From Brevibacterium jeotgali (GTDB lineage Bacteria > Actinomycetota > Actinomycetes > Actinomycetales > Brevibacteriaceae): DNA of 64,000 bases. This document shows, one piece after another, positions 45,017 to 52,452 of this stretch. Position numbers and translations under genes: made by a program. Position 1 is the first letter of the stretch, and each line of letters begins with the position of its first letter. The stretch is from contig NZ_FXZM01000006.1 of assembly GCF_900169175.1 (NCBI RefSeq), forward strand, positions 62,001 through 126,000, in the 5' to 3' direction. Below the pieces are notes generated by a model. The model had not been told where the DNA came from. It did not search any database and saw only the letters and a list, made by a program, of their open reading frames with translations.

Positions 45017-46171
45017 TCAGCCGCTGCTCTTGTCGTCGGCTGTGCGTGCGATCATATCGCGGAGTGCGGCAAGATCGACTGCCCCTGTCTCCGGGTCAGC
45101 CGCATCCGTGAGATAAAGACGCTGAAGAGCCACTGCGACCGATTCTGCAATCGAATCTCTGACCCGAGCAGAGTGCAGTCGTGCGCTGTCGTCGTCGTTG
45201 GTGATATAGCCGACGACGACGTGGACTGTGGGCGTCGAATACTCGTGCAGCGACTTCCACGAGCGGGCATGCGAGCCGCAGTCCAAGAAGTCGGTGCGGG
45301 ACAGGACCTCCCTCTGGATCAGTTCCGCGAGACGCTTGCCGATGGGAGAAGGCTGACCGGTCGCCGTACCGAAATAGAACGTTGCGACACCGTTCGCGCT
45401 CGGGTTGGTATGCATGTCCTGCGACACGCTGATGAGAGTGGAAGCCCGCGAATCCAAGAGATCCGATGCTGCGCGTTCGTTGGTGTCGAGAACGAAGGGC
45501 GAAGCTCCTACTGCTGCGAGCCGGCCCGAGATCCTCTGTGCGATATCCCTGGAGTAGTCGCCAGACTTCGCCGTATGCTGCGCGAGCTGTGCGTCATCTG
45601 CCATCGGGAGTGCGGGAGCGGAGTCGATGACGAATGTGCGGCCTGACAGGGACGGGCCGGACGACTGGAGGCGGGCCTTCTCCTGCAGCGCAAAGATGCT
45701 GCCGGATGCGCTTCCGCGCGACACTGCGTCAAGGCCACGGAGCGTGCGGGGGCCCGCGACCCCATCAACGGTGAGGCCGAGGTTCTTCTGCAGATCGCGG
45801 ACGGCGGCGTCAGTGGTCTCTGCGAAGTCGAAATCGATGCGTGAGGCGTACAGGCCCAGATCGGAGAGCTTGGTCTGCAGTTCCGCGACGTCGTCGCCTC
45901 GAAATGTACGCACAGGATCGAATCGGAGGATGCGGTCGCCCAGCTTGTGGCGCGCCAGCTCGATCTGCTCGAACGTCTGGGGACCGAGGATGCCGTCAGA
46001 GAACAGGCCCCTGCGCTGCTGGAAGTGCTTGATGGTCCCATCGAGGTCGCGATCGAACTCTGGGCTGTCGGCGTCTCCCACGTCGTACCCCAGGCGGGAC
46101 AGCTGTGCCTTCACGGTCAGCAGCACCGTGTCGGACGCTCCGAGCTGGAAGGTGGAGTTGTGGGGTGTCAT
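45017..46171 (-). CDS. cwlM: CwlM-like peptidoglycan amidase homologue, probably inactive
   Basis: 384 residues without a signal peptide: two peptidoglycan-binding repeats (about 15-72 and 88-150; GLFSDGILGPQTFEQ, GLTVDGVAGPRTLRGL) and an Amidase_3-like domain (about 178-370). In active Amidase_3 enzymes the zinc His residues lie in VIDPGHGG and SIHxN motifs. Here these positions read VIDSAPALP and ISVSQDMHTN, so at least the first His is lost. Mycobacterial CwlM, encoded at the same place beside trx and par genes, is a cytoplasmic kinase-regulated activator of MurA rather than an amidase. The same role is inferred here. Confidence 0.85.
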   Translation of the reverse strand: MTPHNSTFQLGASDTVLLTVKAQLSRLGYDVGDADSPEFDRDLDGTIKHFQQRRGLFSDGILGPQTFEQIELARHKLGDRILRFDPVRTFRGDDVAELQTKLSDLGLYASRIDFDFAETTDAAVRDLQKNLGLTVDGVAGPRTLRGLDAVSRGSASGSIFALQEKARLQSSGPSLSGRTFVIDSAPALPMADDAQLAQHTAKSGDYSRDIAQRISGRLAAVGASPFVLDTNERAASDLLDSRASTLISVSQDMHTNPSANGVATFYFGTATGQPSPIGKRLAELIQREVLSRTDFLDCGSHARSWKSLHEYSTPTVHVVVGYITNDDDSARLHSARVRDSIAESVAVALQRLYLTDAADPETGAVDLAALRDMIARTADDKSSG

Positions 46172-46241
46172 CGAACTCGTCTCTGGTGGGATGTAGGACG
46201 CGCTGACCCGTGGGACGGATCCAGGGGTCTTCCGATGGACG

Positions 46242-46277
46242 ATCAGGCGCCCGTTGATACTACAACGGACGCCTGAT
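46242..46277 (-). terminator. Hairpin terminator after trxA
   Basis: A 15-bp stem with one mismatch (46242-46256 with 46263-46277) and a six-base loop, between trxA and cwlM. cwlM therefore probably has its own promoter. Confidence 0.65.
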
Positions 46278-46317
46278 GCCCTGCTGAGGACCGAGTCTCT
46301 GTCTCGAGACCTGAAGA

Positions 46318-46638
46318 TCAGGCGAGAAGCGGCTCGATCTCTTCGAGCAGGGCCGGCTTGGGGCGTGCGCCGATGATCTGCTTGACGACCTCGCCGTTCT
46401 TGAAGAGGTAGAGCGCAGGGATCGATGTGATGCCGTACTTGCCAGCGGTCTGCATGTTGTCGTCGGTGTTGATCTTGACGACCTTCAAGCGGTCGGCGAG
46501 TTCTTCTCCCAGCTCATCGACGATGGGCGAGACCATGCGGCAGGGGCCGCACCAGGGCGCCCAGAAGTCGACGAGCACGGGCTTGTCGGCCTTCAGGACC
46601 TCGTCGGAGAAGGTTGCGTCTGTGACTTCCTGGGACAT
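46318..46638 (-). CDS. trxA: Thioredoxin
   Basis: 106 residues, full length. Active site WCGPC with Cys30 and Cys33, the buried Asp in VLVDFWAPW and cis-Pro in TSIPALYLF. It reduces protein disulfides in the cytoplasm and is recharged by TrxB, encoded 84 bp upstream. The ATG follows GAGGAGGACATC. It is transcribed with trxB from the SigR/SigH-type promoter. Confidence 0.98.
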   Translation of the reverse strand: MSQEVTDATFSDEVLKADKPVLVDFWAPWCGPCRMVSPIVDELGEELADRLKVVKINTDDNMQTAGKYGITSIPALYLFKNGEVVKQIIGARPKPALLEEIEPLLA

Positions 46639-46722
46639 GATGTCCTCCTCAGTTCTCGTCAGCGCTGCTGACGGATCAGGTGAGCGTGTGCTGCTGTCGG
46701 CATGAGAGTCGAACGGTGATTC

Positions 46723-47712
46723 TCAGGCGCCTGCGACGGCGACCGAGGGGGTCTTCGAAGCGTCCACTGCTGCAGGCGCCTGAGCACGGGAGGCCAAGTA
46801 GTGCTCCGCATCCAGCGCTGCGGAGCAGCCCGTACCGGCGGAGGTGATCGCCTGTCGGTACACGGGGTCGATCACGTCTCCGGCGGCGAAGACGCCCTCC
46901 ATGCTGGTGCGGGAGCTGCGACCCTCGACCTGGAGGTAGCCGTCCTCGCGGAGCGACAGCCGGTCCGCGAAGAGCGAGGTGCGCGGGTCGGAACCGATCG
47001 CTACGAACATTCCCGTGACGGGCAGATCGGACGTCGCCCCTGAGATCACGTTGCGAATCGTGAGTCCGGTGAGTGCCTCTTCGCCGTGGACTTCGGCGAC
47101 TTCCGAATCGAAGACGAACTCGATCTTCGGATCGGCCTTCGCACGGTCGTGCATGGTCTGTGAGGCGCGCAGCTCCTGGCGGCGATGCACGACGGTGACC
47201 TTCGAGGCGAACCGGCTGAGGAAGGTTGCCTCCTCCATCGCGGAGTCCCCACCGCCGATGACTGCGATGTGGTGATCGCGGAAGAAGAAGCCGTCGCAGG
47301 TCGCGCACCAGCTCACGCCGTGCCCGGACAGCTTCTTCTCGTTGGGGAGCCCCAGTTCGCGGTAGGCGGAGCCCGTTGCGAGGATCACGGATTCTGCGGT
47401 GTAGCGGGTTCCGAGGCCGGTCACGATCGCATGGGCGCCCGGCTCCAGCGTCAGCTCCGTGACGTCGTCATAGACGACGGTGGCACCGAAGCGCTCAGCC
47501 TGCTGTCGCATGTTCTCCATGAGATCGGGACCCTGGACTCCTTCCGGGAAGCCCGGGAAGTTCTCCACATCCGTGGTGTTCATGAGCTCTCCGCCTGCGG
47601 TGACGGACCCGGCGATGACGACGGGCTCCAGATTCGCACGGGCGGCATAGATCGCGGCGGTGTATCCGGCTGGTCCGGAGCCCACGATCACTAGACGATG
47701 ATGGGTTGTCAT
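46723..47712 (-). CDS. trxB: Thioredoxin reductase
   Basis: 329 residues, low-molecular-weight type. FAD site VIVGSGPAGYTAAIYAARA, redox-active CATC (Cys136, Cys139), NADPH site VIGGGDSAMEEATFLSRFA and C-terminal VFAAGDVID. It passes electrons from NADPH to thioredoxin. The ATG follows AGGAGGGAC. An excellent stress promoter lies about 30 bases upstream, which implies induction by thiol oxidation. Confidence 0.98.
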   Translation of the reverse strand: MTTHHRLVIVGSGPAGYTAAIYAARANLEPVVIAGSVTAGGELMNTTDVENFPGFPEGVQGPDLMENMRQQAERFGATVVYDDVTELTLEPGAHAIVTGLGTRYTAESVILATGSAYRELGLPNEKKLSGHGVSWCATCDGFFFRDHHIAVIGGGDSAMEEATFLSRFASKVTVVHRRQELRASQTMHDRAKADPKIEFVFDSEVAEVHGEEALTGLTIRNVISGATSDLPVTGMFVAIGSDPRTSLFADRLSLREDGYLQVEGRSSRTSMEGVFAAGDVIDPVYRQAITSAGTGCSAALDAEHYLASRAQAPAAVDASKTPSVAVAGA

Positions 47713-47739
47713 GTCCCTCCTAGACTTGTCAAGCAGGCA

Positions 47740-47765
47740 AACACGGTACTGGACCGCGATATTCC
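47740..47765 (-). promoter_or_regulatory. SigR/SigH-type promoter of trxB-trxA
   Basis: On the minus strand: GGAAT (47765-47761), exactly 18 bases, GTT (47742-47740). This matches the Streptomyces SigR/mycobacterial SigH consensus in all fixed positions, 28 bases before the trxB ATG. trxBA is the classic target of these factors. Confidence 0.85.
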
Positions 47766-47812
47766 GTGCCGGGAACCGTGCTGCGAGCCCAGGATCCCCG
47801 TCCGCAGCCGGA

Positions 47813-50560
47813 TCAGCTGATGTCGACTTCGTCGATCATCGCACGGTAGCCGCCGCCCTCAGCTGTGGCCTCTGTGAACCACAGGAAGACGTACTGTCCG
47901 ATCGCCGGCTCGTCCAGTTCGACGGTGACGTCCCCGTCGAGCTCGACCTCTTCGACGGTCTCTGCCTCCTCGACGTCGTCGGAGTCGCCGACCCGTACCT
48001 CCAGCAGCGACGTCCCGGTGGGAGCGAGGAAGTCCAGCTGGGTGATCTCCGATTCCTCTTCGAGCTCGACCATCAGGCCCACTCCCGATTTCAAGCCGCC
48101 CCAGTCAGGTGTGTTGTAGCGCTCGCTGCGCCATCCGCCGGACTCGCCGGGCATGACGAGCTCTGCCTCATCGGAGTTCTCCTCGTCGTCGCCCTCGGGG
48201 TCGATCGCGGTGATCTCGTCGATGACCGGTGCCGCCGCCTGTGGTTCGGGCTCCTCGGTCTCCTCGTCGGCAGGCGTCGATTGCTGCGTGGGTTCGGGCG
48301 CGGGAGCCGCCGTCTCGTTCGACGACCCGCCGAGCGTGATGATGCCGATGACGATCGCTGTGACGACGAGGAGCGCGAGCACGAGGAGTGTGACCGTCCG
48401 TCGTCTGCGGGCGCCTGCCGAACCGGACGCCGTCTGCGCGGGCCCGTCGCTGCCGGCCCCGCTACCGGCCCCGCTGCCGGCCGGACCTCCGGAGGACGAC
48501 GGGCTCGCCGCCGCCGAGGTGCCCTTCACCGCGGCGCCCTTCGCACCGGCAGTCTGCGGACCAGCAGTCCGCGCACCGGCAGTCTGCCCACCGGGTGCCT
48601 GCCCGCCGGTCGTCGGCTCTGCGGTCTCAGCCGCACCGCCCGCCTCTGACGACGTGCTCGTGGATGCCGCCGCGGTGGACGTCTGCGCTGTGCCGCTGCG
48701 ATCGGACTCCCTCTGCGATGACTCGCGCTGTCGTGTGCTCCGCGCTTCGGCGGCGATCACACGCTGCTGCGCGGCTTCCGCACGTCGGCGTTCGAGCGCA
48801 CGTTCGCGCTCGAACGCGATCCGCTGCTGCTCGATCTCCTCTTCGCGCGTCGTGAAGACACCGCCGAGGAACCACGAGCCGTCGTCCTCCGTCGATGCCT
48901 CTGACTCCGACGAACCGATCGGGTCTGCGTCATCAGCGGATGGGACCTCGGATGTGTCCGCGTCATCGTCGGCACCGGTCGCCACCGAATCCGGCGGCTC
49001 GTCGTCGGCGGCATCGTCCTCGGACAGGTCCGGGACGATCGGCAGCGACTGCGTCGAGACGTCTTCGGGCGGATCCCACAGCGCATCGCGATCGAGGATG
49101 GGCGCAGTGACGTCTCTGTCGTACTCGGTGGCGGAGAGGTCTTCGTAGGCGGTGTACGTCTGCTCCGGCGTCCACTCCTCGGTGTCGACGTCGGACAGAT
49201 CTTCGGCGCTGAGCGGGAACACGCTCGCCTCTCGCATCTGCATCCGCTCGTCGAGCTTCGTGACGACGCCGTCCGATCGTCCTGCGGAGTAGCCGGATGT
49301 GCCCGGCCGGCTCATGCCGATCCGCGCGAGTGCAGCCTGGATCTGGTCGGGGGTGGCCTGTCGCTGCAGCGGCGCGATGGGCGCAGTGGGGCGAGGCGGT
49401 GGTGTGGTCGTGGGCCGCGAACCCGTGCTGCCCATCCCGACGGTCGAGCCGGTCGCCTTCTTGCGTGCGACCGGTGCATCGGTGGAGAGGTTCACGGTCG
49501 GCTTCGCGCCGACCGTCCCGGCTCCGGTCGAGGTGCTGGCCGCCGCCGTCGCGTCAGTCTCCGGGGCTTCCGCGTCCGAGGTCCCGGTCGCCGCGTCCGC
49601 GGTCCCCGCCCCCGCGGCAGCGGACTGCGGGTCGGTCGCTGGAGCGGAGTCCGCAGTCTCTGCGACTGTCTCTGCGACGCGGCCGTCGGACGACGTGTGA
49701 CCCGGGACGGCGATGTCGTCGGCGAAGAGCTCTTCGTCGGGCAGCGGCGAGCCTTCGAGGTTCGCCAGGCTGTCGCGATTCCATTCGCGCAGGTACCGGA
49801 CGATCTCGCCCGGAGAGCGCGGCCCCGGATCGCTGAAGGAGGTGACTCCGGTGAGGAAGGCCGTGAGGTCTTCCGGGACGTCGGACCGCAGGGTCTCGAT
49901 CTCCACGACGCGCTGGTTCTTCCGCGGCGCGGCGGGCAGACCGGCGCGCGATTCGGGCTTCGGCCACTGACCGGACAGGCATGCGTACAGGATGTCGACG
50001 ATCGCGAGGGCATCCTCCCTCAGCGCAGTCGTATCGGTCTGCACCTCCAGCCCGAGCGCAGCCTCGGACAGCGCCGCGTCGATGGCGATCCCGTGGACCA
50101 CCACGTCGCCGTTCGTCATGATGCCGATCGACTCCGGTCCCAGGCACCGGTGGTGGAGTCCGCGGCGACCCGCGTGGACCAGCACTTCGGAGACCTCGCC
50201 GGTGACGGCACGGGCCTCCTCCGGGCCGATCGGTCCTGCTGAGAGCACCTCTGCCAGCGATGTCGCGGCAGTGCGCTCGCAGACGACATAGTCGACCGGA
50301 CGGCCGTCCTCGAGGTCCGCGGATCCGACGTCGAGCACGGAGGGGACGCGCGGATCGTTGACGAGGGCCAGGCGCCGACCGGAGTCCAGCAGACCGCCGG
50401 ACAGCTCTGCGTCAGCCGCGTAGAGGATGACGGGATCGTCGAGGATGGCGTCGAGAGCCAGGCAGACGACGCCCGATTCCGGGGTGTCGGCGAGCCAGGG
50501 CCTTTCGATTGCGGAGACGACGTATCTGTCTGCGATGACAGTACCGCGCTCGATCCGCAC
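47813..50560 (-). CDS. Membrane pseudokinase with discoidin-like ectodomain, separated from murJ
   Basis: 915 residues. The N-terminal kinase-like domain (about 1-255) lacks the catalytic set: VILYAADAEL at the VAIK position, HRCLGPESI at HRD and no DFG. A long low-complexity linker with an Arg/Glu coiled-coil stretch follows, then one membrane helix (TVTLLVLALLVVTAIVIGII). The acidic ectodomain ends GGGYRAMIDEVDIS and has a beta-rich discoidin-like pattern. In mycobacteria the same modules are fused to the MurJ/MviN flippase and bind FhaA. Here they form a separate gene 173 bp after murJ. The GTG at 50560 follows GGGAGGG; an ATG at 50605 is the alternative. Confidence 0.82.
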   Translation of the reverse strand: MRIERGTVIADRYVVSAIERPWLADTPESGVVCLALDAILDDPVILYAADAELSGGLLDSGRRLALVNDPRVPSVLDVGSADLEDGRPVDYVVCERTAATSLAEVLSAGPIGPEEARAVTGEVSEVLVHAGRRGLHHRCLGPESIGIMTNGDVVVHGIAIDAALSEAALGLEVQTDTTALREDALAIVDILYACLSGQWPKPESRAGLPAAPRKNQRVVEIETLRSDVPEDLTAFLTGVTSFSDPGPRSPGEIVRYLREWNRDSLANLEGSPLPDEELFADDIAVPGHTSSDGRVAETVAETADSAPATDPQSAAAGAGTADAATGTSDAEAPETDATAAASTSTGAGTVGAKPTVNLSTDAPVARKKATGSTVGMGSTGSRPTTTPPPRPTAPIAPLQRQATPDQIQAALARIGMSRPGTSGYSAGRSDGVVTKLDERMQMREASVFPLSAEDLSDVDTEEWTPEQTYTAYEDLSATEYDRDVTAPILDRDALWDPPEDVSTQSLPIVPDLSEDDAADDEPPDSVATGADDDADTSEVPSADDADPIGSSESEASTEDDGSWFLGGVFTTREEEIEQQRIAFERERALERRRAEAAQQRVIAAEARSTRQRESSQRESDRSGTAQTSTAAASTSTSSEAGGAAETAEPTTGGQAPGGQTAGARTAGPQTAGAKGAAVKGTSAAASPSSSGGPAGSGAGSGAGSDGPAQTASGSAGARRRRTVTLLVLALLVVTAIVIGIITLGGSSNETAAPAPEPTQQSTPADEETEEPEPQAAAPVIDEITAIDPEGDDEENSDEAELVMPGESGGWRSERYNTPDWGGLKSGVGLMVELEEESEITQLDFLAPTGTSLLEVRVGDSDDVEEAETVEEVELDGDVTVELDEPAIGQYVFLWFTEATAEGGGYRAMIDEVDIS

Positions 50561-50733
50561 CTGGTGCCCTCCCGATGAATAGCTCACGCCGCGATGGACC
50601 TTCATCGCAGGCGTCCTTCAGTTTATCCCGATGGATGTGCGTGGACTGGGAACCTCATGTCACGAAACCAGCACATGTACATCTCAGTAGCGAAACAGTG
50701 GCCGCCGTCGACGGTGCGGGTGTGTCCGGCTCC

Positions 50734-52389
50734 CTACGTGGCGAGCTTCGTCCGCACCGTCTGGATCGTCTGATGCAGCTCCCGCACGCGCAGCAGATAG
50801 CAGACGCCCAGATACACGGCGAGCATGACAGACGCACCCACCGCGCAGACGAGGAACGAGCCGGTCCAGCTGGAGTAGAGGTCTTCGTCGAGGTACCGCA
50901 TCCCCGCCGCGCCGACTGCGGAGGCGATGAGTGCCGCGATACCGAACTTCAGATGCGAGACGATGAGGTCCTTCGCTCCCAGGCGCTTCAGCTTGCGGCG
51001 CAGCAGTGTGGCGGAGACCAGTGCCGCGAAGACGTAGCCGATGCTCATCGACACGCCGATGCCCGCGAGGATCCACTGCCCCGGGAGCAGCAGACCGGAG
51101 GCGACCACGCCGATCGCCGTGAGAACGATCTGAGGCACCTGCACCCAGAAGGGAGTCTTCGCGTCCTCGTATGCGTAGTAGACGCGCTGGAGCAGGTAGT
51201 TCGCGCTGAACGGGATCAGACCGGCGACCATCGTCGCGATGACGGGGCCGATGGCGCGTGCCTGATCGAGCGCCCCGATCCCGCTCCCCTCGGCGACCGA
51301 CCCACCGCTGATCACCATCGCCGCGGGCGTCGACAGCGTGATGAGCGTGGCCGTTGCGAAGACGTTGACGAGGCCGACGAGCCTCAGCCCCAGACCCAGT
51401 GCGGCCCGCACCGAGGCCGTGTCCTTCTCCGCCGCATAGGTGCTGAGCGATGTGAAGAGAGCGGTGGCGAGCGACACCGCGACGAGTGAGTGCGGAAGCA
51501 TGAAGACGAGGTAGGACAGCGTGTACGCCGCGAGTGAGGCGCTCACCTCCCCGCTCGAGGACGAGGCGGAGGCCGCGACGCGGGACGTGACGATGAAGCC
51601 CAGCTGGCCGACGAGGACCGCGCCGAACGTCCAGGTCGCGATGTTCCCTGCGGTCCCCAGTCCCACACCCCGGAACCCGAACGTGGGCCGGAAGCTGAAA
51701 CCGATCCTCTTGAGCGGCCAGAGGAGGATGAAGGCCTGGCACACGACCCCGAGAGTCGCGGAGCCGGCGAGCACTGTGATCTTCGTGGCGTCCCACGTGC
51801 CGACCGCGTGCTCGCCTGCCCGACCCGTGCCGAAGAGGAAGATGAAGACTCCCAGTCCGGCGATCGCGATGACGTTGTTGAGCACCGGCGCCCACATGTA
51901 CGGGCCGAAGTTCGAATGCGCATTGAGCACCTGGCCGAGCATCGTGTAGAGCCCGTAGAAGAAGACCTGCGGCAGGCACCAGTAGGCGAAGGCGATCGCG
52001 AGCGCCTGCTTGTCGTCGCTCCACTCGGTCGACGAGTACAGACGGACCAGCAGCGGAGCCGCGAGCGTCGCGAGCACGGAGACTCCCGCGAGCACCATGA
52101 TCGCCAGGGTGAGGAGGCGGTTGACGAAGTCCTGCCCCCCGTCCGGGCGCTTCGCCGCCCGGATGATCTGCGGGACGAGCACCGCGTTGAGGATGCCGCC
52201 GGCCAGCAGCATGTAGAGGTTGTTGGGGACCTTGTTGGCCACGTCGAACGCGTCCGCGGTGCCGCCCACCGTCACACCGATCGCCGTGGCGAGCAGGATC
52301 GCCTTGGCGAAGCCCAGCAGGCGCGAGGTGAGTGTGCCCGCGGTCATGACTGCGGAGGATCTGGCGAGGGATGAGAGCCGTGCGGCCAC
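50734..52389 (-). CDS. murJ: Lipid II flippase MurJ (MviN family)
   Basis: 551 residues, about 14 membrane helices. Family sequences are ARSSAVMTAGTLTSRLLGFA, ADAFDVANKVPNNLYMLLAG and LVPQIIR near the N-terminus, and LQRVYYAYEDAKTPFWVQV in the second half. MurJ moves lipid II across the membrane for peptidoglycan synthesis. The protein ends after helix 14 and lacks the C-terminal pseudokinase found in mycobacterial MviN. The GTG at 52389 is preceded by GGAAGGACGTCA. It lies between the DUF6049 gene and the separate pseudokinase gene. Confidence 0.95.
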   Translation of the reverse strand: MAARLSSLARSSAVMTAGTLTSRLLGFAKAILLATAIGVTVGGTADAFDVANKVPNNLYMLLAGGILNAVLVPQIIRAAKRPDGGQDFVNRLLTLAIMVLAGVSVLATLAAPLLVRLYSSTEWSDDKQALAIAFAYWCLPQVFFYGLYTMLGQVLNAHSNFGPYMWAPVLNNVIAIAGLGVFIFLFGTGRAGEHAVGTWDATKITVLAGSATLGVVCQAFILLWPLKRIGFSFRPTFGFRGVGLGTAGNIATWTFGAVLVGQLGFIVTSRVAASASSSSGEVSASLAAYTLSYLVFMLPHSLVAVSLATALFTSLSTYAAEKDTASVRAALGLGLRLVGLVNVFATATLITLSTPAAMVISGGSVAEGSGIGALDQARAIGPVIATMVAGLIPFSANYLLQRVYYAYEDAKTPFWVQVPQIVLTAIGVVASGLLLPGQWILAGIGVSMSIGYVFAALVSATLLRRKLKRLGAKDLIVSHLKFGIAALIASAVGAAGMRYLDEDLYSSWTGSFLVCAVGASVMLAVYLGVCYLLRVRELHQTIQTVRTKLAT

Positions 52390-52452
52390 TGACGTCCTTC
52401 CGCAGGGGAAACGAGGTGCTCGGAGGTGGTGGGTGTTCGACGGTCCGGGTGG

